Assembly (NCBI RefSeq): GCF_029351045.1 | Contig: NZ_JARKIN010000001.1 | Coordinates: forward strand, 5,983,001 to 6,047,000 | Direction of reading: 5' to 3' | Source: Streptomyces sp. WMMB303 | GTDB lineage: Bacteria; Actinomycetota; Actinomycetes; Streptomycetales; Streptomycetaceae | Length of the DNA stretch: 64,000 nt | In this document: piece by piece, positions 9,028 to 17,579 of the stretch | Layout of the letters: each line of letters starts with the position of its first letter | How positions within the stretch are numbered: the first letter of the stretch is position 1 | Notes under the pieces: generated by a model | Told to the model about the DNA's origin: nothing | The model's database searches: none | Seen by the model: the letters and a program-made list of their open reading frames with translations, nothing else | Made by a program: the position numbers and the translations under genes

Positions 9028-10239
9028 ATGGAGTTCCGGCAGTCGAACAAGCTCAGCGAGGTCTGCTACGAGATCCGCGGTCCGGTGATCGAGCAGGCCG
9101 ACGCGCTGGAGGAGGCCGGCCACAGCGTGCTGCGGCTGAACACCGGCAACCCCGCGCTCTTCGGCTTCGAGGCGCCCGAGGAGATCATCCAGGACATGGT
9201 GCGGATGCTCCCCCAGGCGCACGGCTACACCGAGTCCCGCGGCATCCTGCCGGCCCGCCGCGCCGTCGCCCAGCACTACCAGCAGCGCGGCTTCCCCGAC
9301 GCCGACGTGGACGACGTCTACCTGGGCAACGGCGTCTCCGAACTCGTCTCCATGGCCGTGCAGGCGCTGGTGGAGGACGGCGACGAGATCCTCATCCCGG
9401 CACCGGACTTCCCGCTGTGGACGGCCGTGACGACGATGGCGGGCGGCAAGGCCGTGCACTACGTGTGCGACGAGCAGGCCGACTGGCTGCCCGACCTGGA
9501 CGACATGGCGGCGAGGATCACTCCTCGCACCAAGGCCGTCGTCATCATCAGCCCCAACAACCCGACCGGCGCCGTCTACCCGCGCGAGCTGCTGGAGGGC
9601 ATCCTCGACCTGGCGCGCCGCAACGGGCTGATGGTCCTCTCCGACGAGATCTACGACAAGATCCTCTACGACGGCGCCGTCCACCACCACGTCGGCGCCC
9701 TCGCCCCGGACCTGGTGTGCCTCACCTTCAGCGGACTGTCCAAGGCCTACCGGGTGGCGGGCTTCCGCTCGGGCTGGCTGCTGGTCTCCGGCCCCAAGCA
9801 GCACGCCCGCGACTACCTGGAGGGGCTGGGCATGCTCGCCTCCATGCGGCTGTGCCCCAACGCCCCGGCGCAGCACGCCATCCAGGCCGCGCTGGGTGGC
9901 CGCCAGTCCATCGAGGACCTCGTACTGCCCGGCGGGCGGCTGCACGAACAGCGCGACGTGGCCTGGCAGAAGCTCAACGAGATCCCCGGTGTCAGCTGCG
10001 TCAAACCGAAGGGCGCGCTGTACGCCTTCCCCCGGCTGGACCCCGAGGTGCACCGCATCCACGACGACGAACGGTTCGTCCTCGACCTGCTGCTGCGGGA
10101 GAAGATCCAGGTCGTCCAGGGCACCGGCTTCAACTGGGCCCGCCCCGACCACTTCCGGGTGCTCACCCTGCCCAGGGCGGAGGACCTGGACGCGGCCGTC
10201 TCCCGCATCGGCCGCTTCCTGGAGAGCTACCGGCAGTGA
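9028..10239 (+). CDS. PLP-dependent class I/II aminotransferase (alanine/aspartate type)
   Basis: 403 residues. Fold-type I signatures appear in order: RLNTGNPALFGFEAPEE, GYTESRGILPARRAV, the asparagine in VIISPNNPTGAVYP, LSDEIYDKILYDG, and the PLP lysine in FSGLSKAYRVAGFRSGWL, with the C-terminal arginine in HFRVLTLP. The overall pattern is like the AlaA/AlaC alanine transaminases, which interconvert pyruvate and glutamate with alanine and 2-oxoglutarate; exact substrates cannot be read from sequence. GAGGAGGGTGGGG precedes the ATG. The upstream dyads suggest HxlR-type control. A strong hairpin follows the stop codon. Confidence 0.92.
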   Translation: MEFRQSNKLSEVCYEIRGPVIEQADALEEAGHSVLRLNTGNPALFGFEAPEEIIQDMVRMLPQAHGYTESRGILPARRAVAQHYQQRGFPDADVDDVYLGNGVSELVSMAVQALVEDGDEILIPAPDFPLWTAVTTMAGGKAVHYVCDEQADWLPDLDDMAARITPRTKAVVIISPNNPTGAVYPRELLEGILDLARRNGLMVLSDEIYDKILYDGAVHHHVGALAPDLVCLTFSGLSKAYRVAGFRSGWLLVSGPKQHARDYLEGLGMLASMRLCPNAPAQHAIQAALGGRQSIEDLVLPGGRLHEQRDVAWQKLNEIPGVSCVKPKGALYAFPRLDPEVHRIHDDERFVLDLLLREKIQVVQGTGFNWARPDHFRVLTLPRAEDLDAAVSRIGRFLESYRQ

Positions 10240-10276
10240 CCGTCCGTTCCGCCCCGGCCCGGGGCGGAACGGACGG
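10240..10276. terminator. Bidirectional hairpin terminator
   Basis: 10240-10255 pairs perfectly with 10261-10276 (16-base stem, 5-base loop). It starts one base after the aminotransferase stop codon and lies just beyond the end of the convergent metallo-hydrolase gene, so it can serve both. No long U-tract, as is usual in Streptomyces. Confidence 0.88.
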
Positions 10277-10290
10277 TACCGGGCGCCGTG

Positions 10291-10899
10291 TCAGACGTTC
10301 GCCGTCTCCTCCCCCACCGTGGTGCTGTCGCCGTGCCCGGTGCGCACGACGGTCTCCAGCGGCAGCGTCAACAGCCGCTCCTTGATCGACCGGACGATGG
10401 TGGGGTGATCGGAGAAGGACCGGCCGGTGGCACCCGGGCCGCCCTGGAAGAGGGTGTCGCCCGTGAAGACGGTGCCCAGCGCGGGAGCGTAGAGGCAGAC
10501 CGCGCCCGGTGCGTGGCCCGGGGTATGCAGGACGGTCAGCTCGACGCCCGCCACCTGCACGGTTTCGCCGTCGGCCAGTTCCCCGTCCGGCGACCGGTCC
10601 GGGTGGGTCATCTTCCACAGCGGCAGGTCGTCCGGATGCAGCAGGACGGGTGCACCCGTGCGGTCCGCGAGGGCGGGCGCGGCGTCGATGTGGTCGTTGT
10701 GCGCGTGTGTGCACACGATCGCGCGCAGCGTCCGCTGCCCCAGCGCCGCCGCGATGGCATCGGCGTCGTGTGCCGCGTCGATGACGACGGCCTCCGTGTC
10801 GTCGCCGACGATCCAGACGTTGTTGTCGACCTGGTGCGTCTCGCCGTCCAGGCGGAACTCCCCGCTGGTGACGAGGTGGTCGATCCGGGCCGCCGTCAC
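10291..10899 (-). CDS. MBL-fold metallo-hydrolase, mycothiol-linked
   Basis: 202 residues. The metallo-beta-lactamase metal site is clear: THAHNDHID, the histidine in LHTPGHAPGAVCLY, FTGDTLF and the late histidine in RTGHGDSTTVG. It is glyoxalase II-like. Its GTG start overlaps the stop codon of the mycothiol-dependent dehydrogenase, so the two are co-translated. The pair is conserved in actinobacteria, where the dehydrogenase oxidises the formaldehyde-mycothiol adduct and the hydrolase is thought to release formate and mycothiol. The hydrolase step is inferred from that linkage. Confidence 0.9.
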   Translation of the reverse strand: MTAARIDHLVTSGEFRLDGETHQVDNNVWIVGDDTEAVVIDAAHDADAIAAALGQRTLRAIVCTHAHNDHIDAAPALADRTGAPVLLHPDDLPLWKMTHPDRSPDGELADGETVQVAGVELTVLHTPGHAPGAVCLYAPALGTVFTGDTLFQGGPGATGRSFSDHPTIVRSIKERLLTLPLETVVRTGHGDSTTVGEETANV

Positions 10900-11984
10900 A
10901 GGACCACCACCGAACGCAGCACGTCGCCGCCGTGCATCCGCTCGAACGCCTTCTCCACCTCGTCCAGCGCGATGGTCTCGGTGACGAAGGCGCCCAGGTC
11001 GAGCCGCCCCTGCTGGTGCAGGTCGATCAGCATCGGGAAGTCCCGGGAGGGCAGGCAGTCCCCGTACCAGGAGGACTTGAGCGCACCGCCCCGGCCGAAG
11101 ACGTCCAGCAGCGGCAGCTCCAGCGTCATCTCCGGCGTCGGCACGCCGACCAGGACGACCGTGCCCGCCAGGTCGCGGGCGTAGAACGCCTGCTTGTAGG
11201 TCTCGGGACGGCCGACCGCCTCGATGACCACATCGGCGCCGAACCCGCCGGTCAGCTCCCGGATGGTGGCGACCGGGTCGGTGGTGGCGGAGTTGACGGT
11301 GTGGGTCGCGCCGATCTTCTCGGCGGTGGTGAGCTTGCGGTCGTCGATGTCCACGGCGATGACCTTCGCCGCGCCCGCGAGCCGCGCCCCCGCGATGGCG
11401 GCGTCCCCCACCCCGCCGCACCCGATGACCGCGACCGAGTCGCCGCGCGTCACCTGGCCGGTGTTCATCGCCGCGCCGATCCCCGCCATGACGCCGCAGC
11501 CCAGCAGTCCGGCGACGGCGGGCGAGACCGACGGGTCGACCTTGGTGCACTGCCCGGCGGCGACCAGTGTCTTCTCCGCGAACGCACCGATGCCCAGCGC
11601 GGGCTCCAGTTCCCGCCCGTCGCTCTTGAGGGTCATCTTCTGCTCGGCGTTGTGGGTGTCGAAGCAGTACCACGGCCGCCCGCGCTTGCAGGCCCGGCAC
11701 TGTCCGCACACCGCACGCCAGTTGAGGACCACGAAGTCCCCGGGCGCCACCTCGGTGACCCCGTCACCGACCGCCTCCACGACACCCGCCGCCTCGTGCC
11801 CGAGGAGGAAGGGATAGTCGTCACTGATGCCGCCCTGCTTGTAGTGCAGGTCGGTGTGGCACACGCCGCACGCCTGCACCTGGACGACGGCCTCGCCGGG
11901 CCCCGGGTCCGGAACCACGATCGTCTCGACCCGCACCGGCTCGTCCTTGCCCGGTGCGACGACTCCGCGTACTTCCTGAGCCAT
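10896..11984 (-). CDS. mscR: S-(hydroxymethyl)mycothiol dehydrogenase
   Basis: 362 residues. It is a zinc-dependent class III alcohol dehydrogenase of the mycothiol type: catalytic zinc site ACGVCHTDLHYKQGG and GHEAAG, structural zinc cysteines in CGQCRACKRGRPWYC, and the NAD site VIGCGGVGDAAIAGARLAGA. KVIAVDIDDRKL carries the aspartate for NAD preference. It oxidises the spontaneous formaldehyde-mycothiol adduct and also handles S-nitrosomycothiol in characterised homologues. The ATG at 11984 fits MAQEVRGVV, the usual family beginning. It is the first gene of a two-gene operon with the metallo-hydrolase. Confidence 0.94.
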   Translation of the reverse strand: MAQEVRGVVAPGKDEPVRVETIVVPDPGPGEAVVQVQACGVCHTDLHYKQGGISDDYPFLLGHEAAGVVEAVGDGVTEVAPGDFVVLNWRAVCGQCRACKRGRPWYCFDTHNAEQKMTLKSDGRELEPALGIGAFAEKTLVAAGQCTKVDPSVSPAVAGLLGCGVMAGIGAAMNTGQVTRGDSVAVIGCGGVGDAAIAGARLAGAAKVIAVDIDDRKLTTAEKIGATHTVNSATTDPVATIRELTGGFGADVVIEAVGRPETYKQAFYARDLAGTVVLVGVPTPEMTLELPLLDVFGRGGALKSSWYGDCLPSRDFPMLIDLHQQGRLDLGAFVTETIALDEVEKAFERMHGGDVLRSVVVL

Positions 11985-12223
11985 ACGTGCGGGCCTCCCT
12001 CTTCCCTCGGCTGCTTGGGGGGTCATTCTCGCTGGCCGGGGGCCGATTTCGGGAGGGGCGGAGCCGAGTCGGCCCGGACGAGTTTCCGCGGCCCGCCCGC
12101 GCGGGGTGTGCGGGCCCGCCACGGGGGGGTGCCGCCCCGCCGCGCGGGAGTGCCGCCCCGACTCCCGCTCTCTTCCGCACGCGCCTTCGAATCCGGCGGG
12201 GTGATGGCGGACAATGGGTGCCC

Positions 12224-12889
12224 GTGACCGACTCCAGCCACGCATGCGACCTGTCCGAGCGAACCGCCTCCGCCGGGGGCACCGCGCGGGTCATCCTGCT
12301 CACCGGCCCTTCCGGGTCCGGCAAGACCCGCCTCGCCGCGCGCAGCGGGCTCCCCGTGCTCCGCCTGGACGACTTCTACAAGGAGGGCGACGACCCCACC
12401 CTCCCGCGTATCGGAGCCGGGACCGACTGGGACTCCCCGCTCTCCTGGGACGCCGAAGCGGCCGTCCGCACCATCGCCCGGCTCTGCCACGAGGGCGCGG
12501 CCACGGTGCCGCTCTACGACATCGCCACCAGCGCCCGCACCGGCGCCGAGCACCTGGCACTCGGCGGGTCCCCGCTCTTCATCGCGGAGGGCATCTTCGC
12601 CGCGGACATCACCGCGCGCTGCGCGGCACTCGGCCTGCTGGCCGACGCCATCTGCCTGCGGGGCCACCCCACCACCACGTTCCGCCGACGCCTGCTCCGC
12701 GACATCCGCGAGTCCCGCAAGCCGCTCCCGGTGCTGCTCACCCGCGGCGTCCGGCTGCTGCGCGCCGAACCCGCCATCGTCGCCCGCCACCGGTCGCTGG
12801 GCGCGCACGCCTGCGCCCACCGGGAGGCTGCGGCGCGCATCGCCCGCCTCGGCCGGACGACCGCACCGGTGCCGCACGGGAACCGCTGA
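12224..12889 (+). CDS. Uridine-kinase-like P-loop NTPase
   Basis: 221 residues from GTG 12224. It has Walker A GPSGSGKTRLAAR, the acceptor-site region LRLDDFYKEGDDPTLP and GTDWDSPLSWD, a Walker B-like IAEGIFAAD, and an arginine-rich lid (FRRRLLRDIRESRKP). The pattern is that of the uridine kinase/phosphoribulokinase superfamily. Phosphorylating uridine or cytidine would suit the nucleoside theme of the window. It lies outside the operator-bearing units, and the substrate is not proven by sequence. It is divergent from mscR across about 240 bases. A strong hairpin overlaps its stop codon. Confidence 0.82.
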   Translation: MTDSSHACDLSERTASAGGTARVILLTGPSGSGKTRLAARSGLPVLRLDDFYKEGDDPTLPRIGAGTDWDSPLSWDAEAAVRTIARLCHEGAATVPLYDIATSARTGAEHLALGGSPLFIAEGIFAADITARCAALGLLADAICLRGHPTTTFRRRLLRDIRESRKPLPVLLTRGVRLLRAEPAIVARHRSLGAHACAHREAAARIARLGRTTAPVPHGNR

Positions 12890-12937
12890 GAGGGCGGTTG
12901 CGGCCGGGACCCCCGTCCCGGGCGCAACCGCCCTCTC
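12888..12937 (+). terminator. Strong intrinsic terminator overlapping the stop codon
   Basis: 15 bases at 12888-12902 pair perfectly with 12923-12937. The interior (about 12904-12921) can pair again as CCGGGAC with GTCCCGG, so the whole unit folds as one long stem. It begins inside the TGA of the kinase gene and runs into a pyrimidine-rich tract. Confidence 0.88.
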
Positions 12938-13038
12938 TCATCCCCCGATTCCCCCTGTTTCCCCTTTTCCCTTTCCCCAGTTCCCCCCGTTTCCCCGTTT
13001 TCCCCCGTTCCCCCGTATCCCCCTTGCGCCCCATGTCC
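12938..13038 (+). repeat. Polypyrimidine tract of about 100 bases
   Basis: Almost pure C/T on the + strand with scattered single G or A, built from loose repeats of CCCCGTTTCCCC type. It lies between the convergent kinase and sigQ genes, directly after the kinase hairpin. It may assist termination or form unusual DNA structure; no coding sense is visible. Confidence 0.7.
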
Positions 13039-13084
13039 CCGAGGGGCGGCCGGAGGACCGTTCGTGCGGCCGAGCGGTGCGCCG

Positions 13085-13930
13085 TCAGGCGACCAGCTCG
13101 CCGAAGCTCTCCCCCTGGTCCCGGCCGAAGCTGAGGACCTCGTCGTCGCGGAGGCGGCGGAGCGAGCGCCAGATGCTGCTCTTGACCGTGCCGACGCTGA
13201 TGTCCAGTATCTCGGCGATCTCCGGGTCGGTGCGCCCCTCGTAGTAGCGCAGCACCAGCATGGTGCGCTGCATCTCGGGCAGCCGGGCGAGGGCCTGCCA
13301 CAGAACGGTGCGCAGTTCGGTGCCGCGCATGGCGTCCTGGTCGCCGGCGGTCTCCGGCAGCTCCTCGGTCGGGTATTCGTTCAGCTTCCGGCGGCGCCAG
13401 GCGCTGATGTGCAGGTTGGTCATGGTGCGGCGCAGATAGCCGCCGAGTGCCGCCTTGTCGCTGATCCGCGACCAGGCCCGGTAGGTGGAGAAGAGGGCGC
13501 TCTGCAGCAGATCCTCCGCCTCGTACCGGTCACCGGTGAGGTGGTAGGCGGTGGCGTACAGGGAGGCCCGGCGCTCGCGTACGTACGCGGTGAACGCCGC
13601 TTCGGCGTCCGCGTCCGCACCGTCCGCGACGGCGTCCCCCGTGGGCGCCCCGGCCGTCCCCAGGACGGCCGCCTCCCTGTACTCGCCACTTCCCCGGGAG
13701 CCCCCCTTGCTCCCGTTCTCCCCCGTCCCCCCAGGGGCCTCCCCCCGGAGCCCCTCGACCGCGGGACCGAAGACGGTCCGCGGACGCATACGCCCCGTGC
13801 CGCGAGCGCACCCCCGTCCGCTCACGGCACCGGGCTTCTCCGCAGACCGGGTCTGCTGAGCGGGAACCGAGGGGAGGTGCAGACGCGTGTGAAGTACTGC
13901 GCTCGTGTTGGTGCCGTGCAGTGTGTTCAT
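13085..13930 (-). CDS. sigQ: RNA polymerase sigma factor SigQ (SigE-family ECF type)
   Basis: 281 residues. Region 2 is at about 115-185 (FTAYVRERRASLYATAYHLTGDRYEAEDLLQSALF, DKAALGGYLRRTMTNLHISAWRRRK). Region 4 is at about 210-270 (LARLPEMQRTMLVLRYYEGRTDPEIAEILDISVGTVKSSIWRSLRRL). The first 110 residues are a poorly conserved Gly-rich extension, so the real start may be later than ATG 13930, although a GAGGGGG sequence precedes it. Divergence from afsQ1/afsQ2 matches S. coelicolor, where sigQ is a direct AfsQ1 target and affects antibiotic production on glutamate medium. A perfect AfsQ1 box lies in the gap. Confidence 0.93.
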   Translation of the reverse strand: MNTLHGTNTSAVLHTRLHLPSVPAQQTRSAEKPGAVSGRGCARGTGRMRPRTVFGPAVEGLRGEAPGGTGENGSKGGSRGSGEYREAAVLGTAGAPTGDAVADGADADAEAAFTAYVRERRASLYATAYHLTGDRYEAEDLLQSALFSTYRAWSRISDKAALGGYLRRTMTNLHISAWRRRKLNEYPTEELPETAGDQDAMRGTELRTVLWQALARLPEMQRTMLVLRYYEGRTDPEIAEILDISVGTVKSSIWRSLRRLRDDEVLSFGRDQGESFGELVA

Positions 13931-14014
13931 CTCGCGCCCCCTCGGAGCAGACCCAGTCGCTTGCTTGACCCCGTAAACACTGCCGCCCCGACTTCATCGC
14001 CAGGTCCCCCGTCT

Positions 14015-14030
14015 GTCACAGCGGTGTCAC
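14015..14030. promoter_or_regulatory. AfsQ1 binding site in the sigQ-afsQ1 gap
   Basis: GTCACAGCGGTGTCAC: two direct GTCAC repeats separated by six bases, an exact match to the GTNAC-N6-GTNAC element described for AfsQ1. It is about 85 bases upstream of sigQ and 100 bases upstream of afsQ1, so one site could control both. Confidence 0.85.
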
Positions 14031-14132
14031 AAGGCTCGGCGGGCCGCATACTGCGCAGGTCGGCGGGCGTGTCGCTGCGCTGCGGCGACCACCGGTCGAA
14101 CTATGGGTGCGCCATGGGCCAGAATGGCGCGC

Positions 14133-14810
14133 GTGCCTTTCCTGTTGCTGATCGAGGACGATGACGCTGTCCGTACCGCCCTGGAGATGGGTCTCACCCG
14201 CCAGGGGCACCGCGTGGTGACTGCCGCGTCCGGCGAGGACGGCCTGAAACTGCTGCGCGAGCAGCGCCCCGACCTGATCGTGCTGGACGTGATGCTTCCG
14301 GGCATCGACGGCTTCGAGGTGTGCCGCCGCATCCGCCGTACCGACCAGTTGCCGATCATCCTGCTGACCGCCCGCAGCGACGACATCGACGTCGTGGTGG
14401 GCCTGGAGTCGGGCGCGGACGACTACGTCGTCAAGCCCGTGCAGGGCCGGGTGCTGGACGCGCGCATCCGCGCCGTGATGCGGCGCGGCGAACGGGAGTC
14501 CAACGACTCGGCGACGTTCGGCTCGCTGGTGATCGACCGCTCGGCGATGACGGTCACCAAGAACGGCGAGGACCTGCAGCTGACGCCGACCGAGCTGCGG
14601 CTGCTGCTGGAGCTGAGCCGGCGGCCCGGCCAGGCCCTCTCCCGGCAGCAGTTGCTCCGGCTGGTGTGGGAACACGACTACCTGGGCGACTCGCGGCTGG
14701 TCGACGCCTGCGTGCAGCGGCTGCGGGCCAAGGTCGAGGACGTGCCCTCCTCGCCCACCCTGATCCGCACGGTGCGGGGTGTCGGCTACCGGCTGGACGT
14801 TCCCCAGTGA
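14133..14810 (+). CDS. afsQ1: Two-component response regulator AfsQ1
   Basis: 225 residues, the same length as the S. coelicolor protein. The receiver domain (about 1-115) has the acidic pocket IEDDDAVR, the phospho-acceptor aspartate in LIVLDVMLPGIDGFEV, the threonine in ILLTARSDD and the lysine in DDYVVKPV. The OmpR-type winged helix (about 130-225) ends in TLIRTVRGVGYRLDV. GTG 14133 gives the standard protein; ATG 14124 would add three residues. In S. coelicolor AfsQ1 activates antibiotic cluster regulators and sigQ and crosses with GlnR. The histidine kinase gene follows after 100 bases. Confidence 0.96.
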   Translation: MPFLLLIEDDDAVRTALEMGLTRQGHRVVTAASGEDGLKLLREQRPDLIVLDVMLPGIDGFEVCRRIRRTDQLPIILLTARSDDIDVVVGLESGADDYVVKPVQGRVLDARIRAVMRRGERESNDSATFGSLVIDRSAMTVTKNGEDLQLTPTELRLLLELSRRPGQALSRQQLLRLVWEHDYLGDSRLVDACVQRLRAKVEDVPSSPTLIRTVRGVGYRLDVPQ

Positions 14811-14910
14811 GCGCACGACTCCCCACGGTGCGCGCACGCACGACGGAACCACGCACGACGGAACCGGGCCGGGCGCCGGTGGCGACGTGCACGGCGAACG
14901 GATCCGCCGC

Positions 14911-16548
14911 GTGACAGACGCTCCCTCCACCGGCGGGCGGCTGGGCACCCGCCTCGCCGGTGTGCTGCCGACTCTGCGCCTGCGACTGGTCGTCGTCTTC
15001 GCGCTGGTGGCGCTCACCGCCGCCGTCTCCGCTTCGGGTATCGCCTACTGGCTCAACCGCGACGCGGTCCTCACCCGTGCCCAGAACGCGTCCCTCAACG
15101 ACTTCCGCAAGGCGATGGAGGACAACGCGGGCAACCTGCCGCGCAAGCTGAGCTGCCAGGAACTGCGCGAGGCCGCCGCCAAGATGGCCCACAGCTCGCA
15201 GAACTACCAGGTGCTGCTCATCGACCGCGCCGAGGACGGCAGGACCTGCGCCACCGCCTCCAACGAGGACGACTTCACCCTCGCCGACGTCCCCCCGCAA
15301 CTGCGCAGGGCCGTGGCCAAGAAGCGCACCGTCGACGAGAAGAACAAGCATCCGTACCACCTGTACTGGCAGCGGATCACGCTGGACGGCGACCCCTATC
15401 TGGTGGGCGGCGCCAAGGTGGTGGGCGACGAGCCGACCCCCACCGGCTATCTGCTCAAGTCCCTGGGGCCCGAGCGCGACGACCTCAACTCGCTCGCCTG
15501 GTCGCTGGGGATCGCCACGGCCCTGGCCCTGATCGGTGCGATGCTGCTGGCCCAGGCGGCGGCGACCACCGTGCTGCGCCCGGTGCGGAGGCTGGGCGAC
15601 GCGGCCCGCAGGCTGGGCGAGGGCAAACTGGAGACGCGGCTGCGGGTCTCGGGCACGGACGAACTGGCCCAGCTCTCCCGCACATTCAACGACGCGGCCG
15701 CCTCGTTGGAGCAGCGGGTCGCCGACCTGAGTGCCCGGGAGGCCTCCAGCAGGCGCTTCGTCGCCGACATGTCGCACGAGCTGCGGACCCCGATGACGGC
15801 GATCTCCGCGGTCACCGAGGTGCTGGAGGAGGAGCAGGAGAATCTCGACCCCATGATCGCTCCGGCCGTGCAGCTCGTGGTGAGCGAGACCCGGCGGCTC
15901 AACGACCTGGTGGAGAACCTGATGGAGGTCACCCGCTTCGACGCGGGCACGGCCAAGCTGGTGCTGGACGACGTGGACGTCGCGGACCAGGTCACCGCCT
16001 GCATCGACGCCCGCGCCTGGCTGGACGCGGTGGAACTGGACGCGGATCGCGGCACCATGGCCCGGCTCGATCCGCGGCGCCTCGATGTCATCCTCGCCAA
16101 TCTGATCGGCAACGCGCTCAAGCACGGCGGCTCCCCGGTGCGGGTCTCGGTACGGACCCGGGAGCGGGAGGACGGCGCCGGAGTCGCGGGAGGCGGCGAC
16201 GAGCTGGTGATCGAGGTCGCCGACCAGGGCCCGGGTATCCCGGAGGACGTACTGCCGCACGTCTTCGACCGCTTCTACAAGGCCAGCGCCTCCCGCCCCC
16301 GCTCCGAGGGCAGCGGTCTGGGCCTGTCCATCGCGATGGAGAACGCTCACATCCACGGCGGTGAGATCACCGCGCACAACGCGCCCGAAGGCGAGGGCGG
16401 CGCGGTCTTCACTCTGCGGCTGCCCCGGGACGCCCGCCGGATCGCCGAGGAGCGGGAGAGCGGCGACGAGCACGCGGACGAGGGCGGGGGCGACCCCGAC
16501 GACGACGCGCGCCCGAGTGACGGACGGGACCGGGGAGGTGACCGATGA
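14911..16548 (+). CDS. afsQ2: Sensor histidine kinase AfsQ2
   Basis: 545 residues from GTG 14911. A first membrane segment (about 25-48, LRLVVVFALVALTAAVSASG) is followed by an extracytoplasmic region of about 130 residues with two cysteines, and a second membrane segment near 200-220. HAMP comes next (VLRPVRRLGDAARRLGEGKL), then the phospho-acceptor histidine in FVADMSHELRTPMTAIS, the N box NLIGNALKHGG, DQGPGIP and SEGSGLGLSIAMENAHIHGG. It phosphorylates AfsQ1. Its signal is not firmly known; glutamate as nitrogen source brings out the phenotype in S. coelicolor. The stop codon overlaps the ATG of the next gene. Confidence 0.95.
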   Translation: MTDAPSTGGRLGTRLAGVLPTLRLRLVVVFALVALTAAVSASGIAYWLNRDAVLTRAQNASLNDFRKAMEDNAGNLPRKLSCQELREAAAKMAHSSQNYQVLLIDRAEDGRTCATASNEDDFTLADVPPQLRRAVAKKRTVDEKNKHPYHLYWQRITLDGDPYLVGGAKVVGDEPTPTGYLLKSLGPERDDLNSLAWSLGIATALALIGAMLLAQAAATTVLRPVRRLGDAARRLGEGKLETRLRVSGTDELAQLSRTFNDAAASLEQRVADLSAREASSRRFVADMSHELRTPMTAISAVTEVLEEEQENLDPMIAPAVQLVVSETRRLNDLVENLMEVTRFDAGTAKLVLDDVDVADQVTACIDARAWLDAVELDADRGTMARLDPRRLDVILANLIGNALKHGGSPVRVSVRTREREDGAGVAGGGDELVIEVADQGPGIPEDVLPHVFDRFYKASASRPRSEGSGLGLSIAMENAHIHGGEITAHNAPEGEGGAVFTLRLPRDARRIAEERESGDEHADEGGGDPDDDARPSDGRDRGGDR

Positions 16549-17363
16549 GCGACCGTACGGCCGACCGCACGATGCCGCACACCACCACGCGGCCCACGCC
16601 CGCGACCGCGCCCGCGCCGACCCCGGCGGCCGCGTCCCCGCGTCGCCGGGTAGCGGGGGGCCGCGTGCCGGGCGCCGGGCGGGGCCGGGGACTGCGCCGC
16701 GCCGCGCTGAGCGCCCTGGCGCTGTCCGTCCTCGTCCTGCCGGCCGCCGGGTGCGGCATCCGTGCCACGTCCGTGCCGGTGGACGCGGGGGCTGCGCCGT
16801 CCCGGGTGGGCTGCGTGCTGCCGGACGACCGCAAGAGCCCGGAGGGCGGCGGCGGAGCGTCCGTCGTCCGGGTCTATCTGGTGTGCGGGGCGCGTGTCTC
16901 GCCCGTCGAGCGGAAGGTGCGGATGCCCGACGGGCGCTCCTCGGCCCGGCGGCTGCCGGTGGCCCGGGAACTGCTGGACGAGCTGCGGCAGCGGCCGGAG
17001 CCGGGGGAGGACACGGCGGGCTTCGAGACGGCGGTACCGCGAAGGCTGACGGTCAGCGGCGGGACGGACGGCGACCCGGACGGGGCGCTGCGGCTGAGTG
17101 AGCCGCTCGAGGAACTGCCGCCCTACGCGCTGGCGCAGATCGTCTGCACGTACGCGGACACCTCCGCGGCCGACGCCGAGGGAGGTGTGATCCTCGGGGG
17201 GCCCGCCGGCGACCGTTCCGCGGGCGGCGACGACGCCGTCAGCGAGGCGGAGGGTGCCGAGGGCGCCGACGGCGAGGCCCGCTCGCCGCTGCGCCGCTAC
17301 GAGTGCGGCACGGCACTGCGCACCCACCCCCGGTCCGCCGAGTCGGCCGGCACCCAGGTGTGA
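16545..17363 (+). CDS. Putative lipoprotein of the afsQ operon
   Basis: 272 residues, ATGA overlap with afsQ2. A long basic, Pro/Ala-rich N terminus leads to a hydrophobic stretch ending in the lipobox LPAAGC (cysteine near residue 69). The mature part, rich in charged residues, includes VVRVYLVCGARVSPVERKVRMP and a helix resembling a GerM-like fold, with an acidic low-complexity tail before the last cysteine. The S. coelicolor homologue (SCO4905 position) is part of the afsQ operon. Close coupling suggests a role at the membrane face of the AfsQ2 sensor. The real start may be the internal ATG giving MPHTTTRP. Confidence 0.83.
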   Translation: MSDRTADRTMPHTTTRPTPATAPAPTPAAASPRRRVAGGRVPGAGRGRGLRRAALSALALSVLVLPAAGCGIRATSVPVDAGAAPSRVGCVLPDDRKSPEGGGGASVVRVYLVCGARVSPVERKVRMPDGRSSARRLPVARELLDELRQRPEPGEDTAGFETAVPRRLTVSGGTDGDPDGALRLSEPLEELPPYALAQIVCTYADTSAADAEGGVILGGPAGDRSAGGDDAVSEAEGAEGADGEARSPLRRYECGTALRTHPRSAESAGTQV

Positions 17364-17402
17364 GCACCGCCCCGGGCCTCCGGTGCTCGGGGCGGCCCCG
17401 CG

Positions 17403-17434
17403 CTGCCCGGCTGCCCGGCTGCCCGGCTGCCCGG
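17403..17434. repeat. Four tandem copies of CTGCCCGG
   Basis: Four perfect 8-base units followed by a degenerate fifth (CTGCTCGA), in the gap after the lipoprotein gene. Probably a slippage-prone microsatellite; copy number is likely to vary between strains. Confidence 0.85.
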
Positions 17435-17579
17435 CTGCTCGAGGCGACTGAGGCGCAAGGTGTGGATGTGACGGGAGGGGCAGGACCGACAGCCGCTGGA
17501 ACACGCGTGTGACACAGCCTTGACCCGCTCAGGACACCGCGCCGGAACCGCGGCGGAACGGAAGGGCGTCTTCAGTGAC

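Noticed and set aside
7284..10385. 1033-residue open frame on the + strand across several genes
   Set aside because: It crosses the dehydrogenase-like gene, the regulator gene and the aminotransferase in the wrong frame, with a repetitive Arg/Gly composition. GC-rich DNA makes such frames by chance.
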